Below are positions 47,479 to 57,656 of a stretch of DNA of 64,000 nt, one piece after another; position 1 is the first letter of the stretch; every line of letters begins with the position of its first letter. The notes below the pieces were generated by a model. That model ran no database searches. It saw only the letters and a list, made by a program, of their open reading frames with translations, and was not told the DNA's origin. Source of the DNA: Reclinomonas americana ATCC 50394 (lineage: Eukaryota > Jakobida > Jakobea > Jakobida); the NCBI GenBank assembly GCA_048213135.1, contig PS015106.1, positions 51,738-115,737 of the forward strand, given 5' to 3'. A program made the translations under genes and the position numbers.

Positions 47479-48573
47479 ATGAGTGTGCACCACTGCGCCT
47501 ACGTTTTTGACTGGTGTGTATGTGTGCCACGTGATCTGCACATGTCAATGCTTGAGTGTTGACTCTCTCTCACTCCTTCTTGTGTGATCAGTTTGCTGTA
47601 CGAGTTGGGTCCGGTACACCCAACGATCAAGGACCTGGTCGATGTGAGCCCTCCACACCCACAGTTCGATGTGAGCATGTGGCCTGCTGCTCCTCCCCCT
47701 CCTCCTCTGCTGTCTCAGTCACGAACTGATGTGCGTTGGTGTGTGTGTTTGTGTGAGGATAGGATCATTTGACCGAATCGCCGCTGTTTGTCACGTTCAA
47801 GAAGCGAGCGAGCAGCAAGCGACACCATCGACATCGCCGAGACGACAGTGAAGAGTGGGAACTGCGGGTTGCGTCCAACTCACGGTCTATTCTTGTCTAC
47901 ACTCTTGCGCGCTCAACACTGTGCGACAGGGATGCATCGGAACCTTCTCTCCGCTGCCACTGGGCGAAGGACTGCGACAGTACACGGTGCAGAGGTACAC
48001 ACTCGCACAGGTTCAGTTGGAGTTGGAGGTGTGTGTGCTCATGCCATGACGCAGTGCTTTCCGAGATCGGCGATTCGATCCGATTGAGGCGCACGAGGTC
48101 GAGGACCTCGCCGTGAACGTGTCCATTCTCACCGATTTTGAGCCGGCGGCGCATGTGTACGACTGGGAGGTGTGTGCGTGTGCGACAAGAGTACGCACGC
48201 AATTTCCGAGTTGTCTTTTTCTCACCTGGCGTCTCTTGCTGGTGCAGATTGGTCGGCATGGCGTGTGGATGGAGTTCAAGCTCGGATCGCGCTCCACCAC
48301 GGCCACGTACTTGCCGGAGATCGCAGCCGAGCAGGGTTGGGATCACGAGAAGACGGTGAGCGTATACATGATGCCCTTTCGTCGAGCTCGTGCTTATGCA
48401 CGTGTGTGTGTGCACAGATCGAGTCGCTGTTCAGGAAGGGCGGCTTCCGAGACCGCATCACGCGCGAGGTGCTGGAATCGGCGATTGTGACGCGCTACCA
48501 GAGCCAGAAGCGCTCGTTGACATGGGACGAGTACATGCAACTCAAGCGCCAAAGCATGGCGCCTGCCACATGA
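47479..48573 (+). CDS. AMMECR1: AMMECR1-domain protein
   Basis: Small conserved protein of the AMMECR1 family; its biochemical role is not settled. Exon 47479-47513 (MSVHHCAYVFD plus two bases) splices to 47592-47643, giving CLLYELGPVHPTIKDLVD. Exon 47763-47867 gives DHLTESPLFVTFKKR and ends ELR. The next exon, from 47930, begins GCIGTFSPLPLGEGLRQY, so the family hallmark LRGCIG is cut by an intron with a GTTGCG donor. Then come RRFDPIEAHEVEDLAVNVSI, LTDFEPAAHVYDWE, GRHGVWMEFKLGS, TATYLPEIAAEQGWDHEKT and IESLFRKGGFRDRITREVLE, ending KRQSMAPAT with TGA 48571-48573. The length and order match full-length AMMECR1 without the animal N-terminal extension. The start is well supported by the conserved CxxCFDVLxxxL-like beginning. 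Confidence 0.95.
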
Positions 48574-48753
48574 GAAAATCCCCAGCAAAGAGAGGCGAGA
48601 GAGAGAGGGAGAAACGGCTGTAGAACAATTGTGCATCTGTGTAAAGCGAATGTGTGGCTCGACGGTGGCAACGAATGATCCGCGCATCGTAGTTGAATCT
48701 TTGTCCTCTTTGTTTGTTTTTTTTGATCCGCGACGCGTAAGTCACCTCCTCCA

Positions 48754-50253
48754 ATGACCAAGCGACCACTCCCTCCCATTGCTATTGCCGCCGGCCTCAC
48801 TGGTTGGGTGGCCGTTGGTGAGTGAGAGTGTGTGTGTGAGAGAGAGAGAGCGCGCACACGTCATCACATCGCTCACTCGCATGCATGCGCAGCCACTCCG
48901 GCACCCTACTCATTCATCGCCATGGGCTTCTTGCTCGGCCTCTTTGTCATGTTTGTCAACAGCCTCATCTCCTCCACCTCTTCCTCCTCATCATCATCGT
49001 CATCATCGACATCAACAGCAGCAACAGGTGCGCGACAGAATCCCGCGACTTATTTGAATAGAAAAAAGATGCACTGATGCGCTGCTTGTGTTGTTGCATC
49101 TCAGCATCGTCACCAACAGCACAAGCAGAGGCCAAGCAGCTGTCGACCGAAGAGCAGCGTCGTCTGCAGCAAGCGTACGAGCCGAACTTTGATGTGATTG
49201 CCGAGGCCTTCCGGCAGGTGCAGCACCGGATCACGCGTTTCTTGGCCGAGGCCACGAGCGAGGAGCCGCGCGAGGAGATCTGGGAGTACGAGAAGGGCGA
49301 GGGCGGTGGCCGCACTCGTGTGTGGGAGGGCGGCGCCAATCTGGAGAAGGGCGGCGTCAACTTTTCCGCCATTCGTGGACAGCAGCTGCCCGGATCGGCA
49401 CTGGCGTCGCGAGTTGCGTCCCTTTCTGTCTCTGTCTCGCACAGTGGTGCTGACTGCAGTGGCTTGCAGCTCAACGTTAGCGCGACGACGCCGTTTGGCG
49501 CCACGGGCGTCAGCATTGTGATTCATCCGCGCAACCCGTGGGTGCCGACGATTCACATGAACATTCGGTACTTTGAGACGGGTCAGAAGTGGTGGTTTGG
49601 CGGCGGCATCGACCTCACTCCGTACTGCGTCAAGTCGCGTGCCGACGTGGCCAACTTCCACGGCGCGATGCGCGACGTCTGCAACGCCCATGGCATGGAC
49701 TATGCGGCGCTGAAGAAGACCGCCGACGACTACTTTACGATTACGCATCGCCAGGAGATGCGTGGCGCAGGTGCGGCGGGGTACTACACACACATGCACC
49801 TTCTGTTGCTTTGTGTGTGGCAGTGACTCACTCTCCCCCTCCGTGTTACGTGCAGGTGGCATCTTTTACGACAATCTGAACACGGATCGCGTCGCCAACT
49901 TTGACTTTTGCGTGGCGGTGGGCGACACATTTATCCGCGCCTACCGACCCTTCCTGGAGGCGTCACGGCTGTCGCTGCAGTACACGCCGCGCCAGCGTGA
50001 ATGGCAGCTGCTGCGCCGCGGACGCTACGTGGAATTCAACCTGGTGTACGATCGCGGCACCAAGTTCGGCCTGGAGAGCAACGGCCGCACGGAGAGCATT
50101 CTGATGTCGCTGCCGACCGAGGCGCGGTGGTGGTACGGCGGCCAGCTGCCGCAGAACCTCGCCGCGGGCACACCCGAGTGGAATGAGCGCCACGAGGCCG
50201 AGATGCGCGAGGTCTACTTCCAGCCGCACGACTGGGTCGCCGAGCTGAAGTAA
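48754..50253 (+). CDS. CPOX: Coproporphyrinogen III oxidase, oxygen-dependent
   Basis: Haem/chlorophyll pathway enzyme that decarboxylates coproporphyrinogen III to protoporphyrinogen IX using O2. Exons 48754-48817, 48893-49027, 49105-49412, 49470-49771 and 49856-50253 join in phase. Catalytic-domain landmarks: [20 protein letters not shown] with the conserved His, [60 protein letters not shown] and [15 protein letters not shown], ending HDWVAELK and TAA 50251-50253. The N terminus is odd: [20 protein letters not shown] then a second hydrophobic run ([18 protein letters not shown]) and a poly-Ser linker before the enzyme domain. It may be an organelle-targeting or membrane anchor. The GTTGCG donor at 49413 is used here too. 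Confidence 0.96.
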
Positions 50254-50381
50254 CCTCCATTCGCGCGCACACCCCGCACATCCACAACTTACTATAGTAG
50301 ACAATGAACAGACGTAAAAGAAAAAAGAACAACAGTTGACTACAATTCTCGGCCCAAGGAAAAAAAGGTTTAAAGTTCGCA

Positions 50382-51540
50382 TCATCGGAGGAACCGCTGG
50401 CACTGCCGGATGCACTGTAGCGATACGGATAAGAAAAGAGTGGCTGATGTGGGTGGACGAAGAGTGTGGAAGCAACCTTCGTGGCCTCGATCACTAGTGG
50501 ATGATGCGCGGCATCGTCGCCGAGGATTTTCTGGTGTAAACTAACCGAGCGGTCAAACAGACGCACGGCTTTGCGGAACTCTCTTCTCGCCTGCACAATG
50601 AGTCCTGTGCGAACGCGAGAGAGAGCAGGTGAGCAACAACGAAGCGGGGGGAATGTGCAGTGGCGATGAGGCAGACCGATATTATAGACAGCCTTGGCAT
50701 ACTCGAGATGGGAGGTCCCGTAGTGGCGCTTGCGAATCTCCAGCACACGACCCTGCACGACGCACGACACACTGAGAATAATCGCATGGGAGACAAGGCG
50801 CGAACGGCCGTGAGACGAACTTGCAACACGAGTGCCTCCTGCAAAAGCGACAGTCAGCATCATCGCACAACTGAGAGAACAACAACGGCACGCCACCTCC
50901 AGCTCATTGGCATCGCGCTTGATGCTGGCCATGTTCTCCAGCGTGACGGCCGTCAGCGGACTGCCCTGGCCGAGGATCTTTTCACGGATGCGCACCGACA
51001 TGGTGTAGTCCTTTAGTGCCTCCTCCGTGTTGCCGAGTTGGTCCATTCTGCATGCGGCGGCGCGTCAGGAACGATCAGGTCGACAAGCGAATCGAATAGC
51101 AACGCAACACGACGCCATGGTTGTGTCTCACGTCGGCCAGGATTAACCGATCGTGGCCGACCAGATCTGCTCACACGTCTGTCAGCATCTCATCGTCTCA
51201 CACTGTACTGTAAGCACACGCAACGTTCTCCCAGATCCAAACATCGCTCAAACATGCGCAGTGCCTCCTGCAGCTCGCCATTCCCGAGATACAAGTGCCC
51301 CACATCTGCAAACACAACATGTAATAAGCACCTCGTGAACGACGTGTCACGAGCGCAGCACCCAACTGAGGTACACCGACAGCAGCTTCGGGTTCTCCTT
51401 GCCATAAATCTCCTCCATGGTATCCAAACACGAGTTGTACATCTCCAACGCCGCATCGATCGTGCCACACGAGTGATACGCGTTGCCAAGACCCAGGAAA
51501 CTATGACGCACATCAACACATACACAAGGCATGCCAGCAA
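50382..51540 (-). CDS. TPR-repeat protein (kinesin-light-chain-like repeats), 5' in gap
   Basis: Leftward exons encode tandem 42-residue tetratricopeptide repeats: GLGNAYHSCGTIDAALEMYN, DVGHLYLGNGELQEALRMFE, LGNTEEALKDYTMSVRIREK, LTAVTLENMASIKRDANELE, VLEIRKRHYGTSHLEYAKAV, QARREFRKAVRLFDRSVSLH. The spacing resembles kinesin light chain or nephrocystin-3-type repeats, that is, a protein-binding scaffold. I infer a last intron starting GTTGCT after the codons for IEATK and ending CTACAG. It would give a short tail, CIRQCQRFLR, and TGA at 50382-50384; without it the frame runs on into antisense of CPOX. The 5' part is in the gap from 51541. Confidence 0.8.
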
Positions 51541-52182
51541 NNNNNNNNNNNNNNNNNNNNNNNNNNNNNNNNNNNNNNNNNNNNNNNNNNNNNNNNNNNN
51601 NNNNNNNNNNNNNNNNNNNNNNNNNNNNNNNNNNNNNNNNNNNNNNNNNNNNNNNNNNNNNNNNNNNNNNNNNNNNNNNNNNNNNNNNNNNNNNNNNNNN
51701 NNNNNNNNNNNNNNNNNNNNNNNNNNNNNNNNNNNNNNNNNNNNNNNNNNNNNNNNNNNNNNNNNNNNNNNNNNNNNNNNNNNNNNNNNNNNNNNNNNNN
51801 NNNNNNNNNNNNNNNNNNNNNNNNNNNNNNNNNNNNNNNNNNNNNNNNNNNNNNNNNNNNNNNNNNNNNNNNNNNNNNNNNNNNNNNNNNNNNNNNNNNN
51901 NNNNNNNNNNNNNNNNNNNNNNNNNNNNNNNNNNNNNNNNNNNNNNNNNNNNNNNNNNNNNNNNNNNNNNNNNNNNNNNNNNNNNNNNNNNNNNNNNNNN
52001 NNNNNNNNNNNNNNNNNNNNNNNNNNNNNNNNNNNNNNNNNNNNNNNNNNNNNNNNNNNNNNNNNNNNNNNNNNNNNNNNNNNNNNNNNNNNNNNNNNNN
52101 NNNNNNNNNNNNNNNNNNNNNNNNNNNNNNNNNNNNNNNNNNNNNNNNNNNNNNNNNNNNNNNNNNNNNNNNNNNNNNNNNN
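51541..52182. other. Assembly gap (N)
   Basis: 642 unknown bases that hide the divergent 5' parts of the TPR gene (-) and the SmD2 gene (+). Confidence 1.
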
Positions 52183-52208
52183 TCCCTCCCTTCTCTCCCC
52201 CCTTTCAG

Positions 52209-52277
52209 GACCGGTTCATCAGCAAAATGTTCCTCCGAGGCGACTCAGTGATTGTGGTGCTCCGCAATCCGAAATGA
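52209..52277 (+). CDS. SNRPD2: Small nuclear ribonucleoprotein SmD2, last exon
   Basis: After a pyrimidine-rich acceptor (CCCCCTTTCAG) the exon encodes [20 protein letters not shown] then PK and TGA at 52275-52277. This is the Sm2 motif and C terminus of SmD2, a core ring component of the spliceosomal U1/U2/U4/U5 snRNPs. Everything upstream of it is in the N-gap. The protein ends two residues after the RNP box, slightly shorter than in animals. Confidence 0.92.
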   Translation, partial: DRFISKMFLRGDSVIVVLRNPK

Positions 52278-52384
52278 GCGCCTTCAGTTATTTTCCCTGG
52301 CTGTTCAGTGTGTGTGTGCGCGCGTGTGTGTCGGCAGAAAAAATACATGGAGTGAGAGCGCGGTGTGTTGGTTCTTGTCGTGTT

Positions 52385-53691
52385 TTACTTGAGTTTGGCT
52401 GCATTCTTGTCGTGCTCGGGTGTTGGTGAGTGCTGCCGTGTGGTCGACGAGAGCAGCGGGGTGGTGTCCGAGCTGCCACCCGCTGCGTCGTCGGCGGAGG
52501 GTGTCATCGAGGCCAGATGGCCGCGATAGTAGCCCGGCGGGAAGTGTGGAACGTGATCCGACGCTTGGCGCACAGGGAAGAAGCAGCCGTCACCTGGCAG
52601 GTCGGAGTTGGTTCCCGGCCACCACCACCACCACGGGTTCTCGCCCAGCGCTCCGCGCAGATTGTGCAGGTAGCCGACGTGGTAGGGATTGGCAGTCTGT
52701 TGGGGCGAGAGGTGTGAGTCGAGAGACACCCTTGACATACAGAGATGGAGAGAGTGGGCAGGCACGCAACCAGGTGGTAGCGTTGTCGCAGCTTGGTCCT
52801 CCAGCCCTTGTCCATCGACTCGATGGTGGTGATGTTGCGGAAGAGCAGTGAGAAGTGGTAGCCCCCAAAGCCGCCCAGAGTCAGCGCAAAAATAATGGCG
52901 ATGAAGAAGGCCAGCACCACATTCACAATCGACAGTGGTTCCAGTGGTTCCGGGAACGGTTGCTGCGCGGGGGAACGCGAGTGTGAGGACGAGCTGGTGG
53001 ACTCGCTCAGAGAGAGACACACACAGACAGACATACCCCTGGTGCTGGTGGCGTAAACACGGCATACTCCAGCGAAATGGCATACAAAAAATCGCGGAAC
53101 AGCGTCGCCGCAATGTAGGCACCGAGCAGCGCCGAGTACATCAGGAACTGGAAGAAGAACTTGGTGTTGTAGAAACCGACACAGTTGTTCACCCACGCTG
53201 CGTCGTAGAACGAGATCGATGAGAGTGCTGCCCACTGGCGGGCGGCGGCGGCTGCTGAGAGAAGCACACGCAACGACAGTGGTGATCCATCTTGAGCACA
53301 CACCGCTCGCACGAGCTGCAGTGATGCGCGCGATCGGGCTTCGGTACAGATCGCACCAGTGGTCGCTCCAAATCCCGCCCACTCTCATCCTTGTGCAGCA
53401 CGATCGGATGGCACTTGGAGCACACACGATGTGCGCCATCAAAACGCCGCTCGATTTGCGACATCTGCAGCCGGCCTGGTCAGCCCAACGATCATTCATC
53501 ATCTGAGCACGTCGACTCACCACCACACGCTCCTGTCCCGTGGACGACGACGATGATGAAGACTCCTCCACCACCTTGGCGTTCACCGGTTGCACTGGCG
53601 GCGGCGTTCCGTGCGATCCAGCATGCGATGGGCTGCGACAGGCTGAGCAGATCATCGACAAAGGCATCGCACAGCATGCATGCATGCAATC
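52385..53691 (-). CDS. DHHC palmitoyltransferase, second copy (5' in gap)
   Basis: Protein S-acyltransferase of the common ZDHHC2/15/20- or Pfa-like layout. Reading leftwards, a Ser-rich exon is followed by the zinc-binding core: [32 protein letters not shown]. Splicing out 53198-53274 (77 nt, donor GTTGCG) restores [19 protein letters not shown] exactly, the invariant catalytic motif. Then follow membrane segments ([20 protein letters not shown] and [20 protein letters not shown]), then [20 protein letters not shown] with five consecutive Trp codons, and a polar tail ending HDKNAAKLK and TAA 52385-52387. It differs from the DHHC gene at the left edge of the window in subgroup, so this is not a recent duplicate. 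The N-terminal membrane segments are in the gap. Confidence 0.93.
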
Positions 53692-54406
53692 NNNNNNNNN
53701 NNNNNNNNNNNNNNNNNNNNNNNNNNNNNNNNNNNNNNNNNNNNNNNNNNNNNNNNNNNNNNNNNNNNNNNNNNNNNNNNNNNNNNNNNNNNNNNNNNNN
53801 NNNNNNNNNNNNNNNNNNNNNNNNNNNNNNNNNNNNNNNNNNNNNNNNNNNNNNNNNNNNNNNNNNNNNNNNNNNNNNNNNNNNNNNNNNNNNNNNNNNN
53901 NNNNNNNNNNNNNNNNNNNNNNNNNNNNNNNNNNNNNNNNNNNNNNNNNNNNNNNNNNNNNNNNNNNNNNNNNNNNNNNNNNNNNNNNNNNNNNNNNNNN
54001 NNNNNNNNNNNNNNNNNNNNNNNNNNNNNNNNNNNNNNNNNNNNNNNNNNNNNNNNNNNNNNNNNNNNNNNNNNNNNNNNNNNNNNNNNNNNNNNNNNNN
54101 NNNNNNNNNNNNNNNNNNNNNNNNNNNNNNNNNNNNNNNNNNNNNNNNNNNNNNNNNNNNNNNNNNNNNNNNNNNNNNNNNNNNNNNNNNNNNNNNNNNN
54201 NNNNNNNNNNNNNNNNNNNNNNNNNNNNNNNNNNNNNNNNNNNNNNNNNNNNNNNNNNNNNNNNNNNNNNNNNNNNNNNNNNNNNNNNNNNNNNNNNNNN
54301 NNNNNNNNNNNNNNNNNNNNNNNNNNNNNNNNNNNNNNNNNNNNNNNNNNNNNNNNNNNNNNNNNNNNNNNNNNNNNNNNNNNNNNNNNNNNNNNNNNNN
54401 NNNNNN
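53692..54406. other. Assembly gap (N)
   Basis: 715 unknown bases at the 5' side of the second DHHC gene. Confidence 1.
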
Positions 54407-54852
54407 AAACTCGTCCCCCTCGTCTTTTTGTTGTTCTTTATCGCGCACACATGCGTTTGTGTTTTTATGAAAGGCGCGGTGTGTGTTGTGTTGTGTTGCA
54501 CTTGAGAGGATTATTCACTTAACCACCTCACACGCACACATCGACTCAAGGCATGCCACCCACCCACCAACCCCCTTCCCAACGACCAGCAAAACATCCG
54601 ACATGCATGAAAGCAGAAAAAATAATGGAGAGCAGAAGCAACGGACTGAGAAAGCAGCGCAACGGCATCACGCCGCGCTATCCGGTCGACGTCCACCGTG
54701 TGGAGCTCGGACTTCTTGGTGAGTTGGCGCGGCTGCGCAGCGACGACTCCCACATCAGCGTCTGCTGGTTGACTCCGGGTGCCGCCAGATGGCGGTACTC
54801 GTGGAACTCGGCAGGGTATCTGCACAACTGGTAAGACTCTCGCGGAGGATGC
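54407..54852. other. Unassigned 446-bp stretch
   Basis: Between the gap and the BTB gene stop. A plus-strand frame (54603-54834, ending WNSAGYLHNW and a stop) and a minus-strand frame (about 54850-54690, containing AEFHEYRHLAAPGVNQQTLM) are both open over the same bases. Neither matches a family I know. The left third is GT/T-rich. It could be the last exon of a rightward gene hidden in the gap, an alternative 3' exon of the BTB gene, or non-coding. Confidence 0.4.
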
Positions 54853-57614
54853 CTACGGCGCATGATCAGAGTCGGGACGCAACGCTTGTGGTGGTGGGTT
54901 CATGAACCGCTCCAGCGATCGGTGTCGGGAGGACGACGAGCGCAGCGTGGGGCTGGCACTACGCAGGCTGCGACGGTTCGGACTCGAGTTGCGCTGTGGT
55001 CTGTAAAATACAAGGTTGGTCGCAGTACACAATGAAATGGAAGGCCAGCAGAGCACACGACGCAACGACGTCTTACGACCCTGTGCGCCCAACTGACTAA
55101 AGTGCAAGCTGCGCGCCAGATCCTCCTGCGATCGCTCCAACGCCTGCAACGCCATGGCTCGCCCGTCTGCCTGCTCGCCTTCTTCAGCAAACGCCGCAGC
55201 CGCCGCTCCACCGAGAAGATCGCTGCTCCGCTCGTTGGCCGACTGTGGCGGTGGTACCTCACGCAACAGCTCCGTTTGCAGCGGACTGGTCGGCGACGCC
55301 TGCGAGTAGTCCGCTCCGTACAACTGGCGCAGGGCCTGCACGTCCTTTTGCAGCGACGACGCCAGTTCCCGTGACGATGAACCGCGCGCCTCCTCGCTGC
55401 TCGGTTGTGGCGTTGAGATCTTGGTCGCATCAGGTGTGCTCTGCGTCACGCGTCACAGAAAACAGATACAAAGTCAGCAAGAGAAACGCATGCAGTCGGA
55501 ATTCGCAGAATCAGACGCAACAGGTGCCTGGCGACGGCTGGCCGCAGGCGACGACGAAGACGACGACGACGGTACGGGTTGATGGAAGACCGCACTTAAC
55601 CGGTTGGCCACGCTGTAGGGCGAGCTCGTGCTCCGTGCTGGCGGCGTCTGTCGTGACTATGCATACGAAGAACATGCATGAATACTCGCATATGAAAAAA
55701 TCTTCGCAGGCGGGGGCACGAGCGCACCGATCGACCCACGCGACGAGACGATGTCCGCCGAGAGCCGTCTCGCCGTGGTGATGCATCGGCCGATGTGGGC
55801 TGGCTGTGGCCGGCCGACACTGGCGCAGAAGCAGACACACCGCGCGGTGCGAACTTGCGACGTGGGCTATTGACAAGAGATGAGTGACGACCATTATCAT
55901 TCAATGCACTCGCCACAAGCACAACTCACCGGAAGCGAGGATTGCTGGAGCCAATGAATCGCGCCGATGACAACAAGTACTGATAGGCCTCTTGCAGCAG
56001 TTCTGGTGGTACCACGCCACTCTTGGCCACAAAGTCTGTGCGTCGCCGCGAGTGAGCATCATTCCTCCTCCTTCCCTCTTGCGCTCGTCCTCACCCATCA
56101 GATAATCAGCAGCCATCAGCGGGAATCTCACGTGCGGCAACACGGGTGCCATGGCGGTGGCGAGCGTCGGCACGGCGACCGGGTGCTCACTGCCGCGCGA
56201 GGGCGTCGGATCTGCAGCAGTGAATCACGAGAGTGAGTCTCGTTGTCGCGTGTCGCTGGCGCACGACAGCCGCGCACACCTGCATCACTGCTGCTGCCAA
56301 TCGAGTGCACCACAATCTCCGGCACATTCGGGTCCTGGTTGTGTGGAACCCGACTGCGGCTCCACAGTAGCACAGCCTCAAACACCGCCTCCTGCAACAC
56401 ACAACTCGTCATCGTCAGCGTCACTGGTGGCACGAAGAAGAGACACAAGAGGGATGCGGACCTCGGCCGACACATTCAAATCATCCGACGCCAACAGCTC
56501 CACCAGCAGCTCCGGCTGCAACTCGGGGAACGTAATCGTCTGCGACATGGGCTCGAACTGCTGCAGCGCTTCGCGATGGCACATCTCAAACAACAGATCA
56601 CACTCGGCCGTCGCCGCCGCATTGAACAGCACCGGCAGATTCTCCGCCGTGATCTGCGTCGTCAGGAACTTGGCAATCTCATCAAACAGCGTGTACAGCG
56701 ACAGCTCCCGCGCCGCAATCAGAATCTGCATGAGCGCACATGAGAGAGGCAATGACTGGAACAGAGCGAGACAACAACAACCGTGTCGCACCTCGCAGGC
56801 CGTGATAATGTCTCGCAGATGCACAGTGTCAGTGTACAAGTACCGCAAGACGATCTCAAACGTCGCCGGTGAGCACGTGGTATGCGGTGTGATAATGGGC
56901 GCTTTGGAGGTCTGCAAAACACACAAGCAAAAAATGCATCAATGAATGAACACAACAATGCATTTCTCACAGTGGTTGCATTTGCACGGTACCTCGTAAC
57001 CGCTTCCAACGGCGGCAATCAGTGAACGCAGATAGGGCGATCGAGCACACAAGACAACCTGCAAGAGAGAGTGTGTGTGTGAGTGTGTCAGGACATGACA
57101 CGCAGACGCACACACAGGCGCACATGCAGATGCATGCGACTGCATCTTGCTCTTCCTTGCTCATACACAGACACAGGTAGTCACATGGAGAGAGAGAAGC
57201 ATGCGCGTGTGCGCCAGTGCAAGTGACAACAGTGGCCATGACGACATGCCTCTCTCTCTCCCTCGCTCTCACGTGCTTCTCTGCCTGCACACACTCTCTC
57301 TCACACACACACTCTCTCCCTCAACGCACCTTGTGCGCTGGGAACGATCGATCGGCGACCACCACAGACAGATCGGCGAGGTCTTCAGAGAGCGCATAGG
57401 CGGCCAGGTCCTCTCCCAGTGTGGTTCGTCGAGGCACAGACGATGCCGAGGGTGGTGTTGCTGATGAGGAAGAGGACGACGAGGGCAAAGAGAAGGCCTG
57501 CTGCTGTTGTTGTTGTTGGGGTGATGCATGTGCTGGCGATGCAGCAGACATGCTGTGTGATGCAGACGAGGAGGAGGTCACCAGTGGCGACGATGACGCT
57601 CCTGCTGTGCTCAT
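54853..57614 (-). CDS. BTB/POZ-BACK domain protein
   Basis: Probable substrate adaptor of a cullin-3 ubiquitin ligase or a scaffold. ATG 57612-57614 begins a Ser/Gln-rich leader (MSTAGASSSPLVTSSSSASH). The BTB fold follows: DLADLSVVVADRSFPAHK, VVLCARSPYLRSLIAAVGS, then ATFEIVLRYLYTDTVHL and ARELSLYTLFDEIAKFL. The BACK domain follows: ENLPVLFNAAATAECDLLFE, EAVFEAVLLWSRSRVPHN, PHVRFPLMAADYLMDFVAKS and EAYQYLLSSARFIGSSNPRF. No Kelch repeats follow. Instead there is a Ser/Arg/Pro-rich tail (SPNRRSLRSASPTLRSSSSR) ending RPDSDHAP and TAG 54853-54855. Introns are short. Its start is only 42 bp downstream of the stop of the next gene on the same strand. Confidence 0.9.
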
Positions 57615-57656
57615 TCCACTGCTGTATATGAGTGTGGGAGGCAGGACGCATGCGAT

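Noticed and set aside
50036-51046. TPR gene reading through into antisense of CPOX
   Set aside because: The unspliced frame stays open by chance. A 3' intron beginning GTTGCT and ending CTACAG gives a stop at 50382 and avoids coding overlap.
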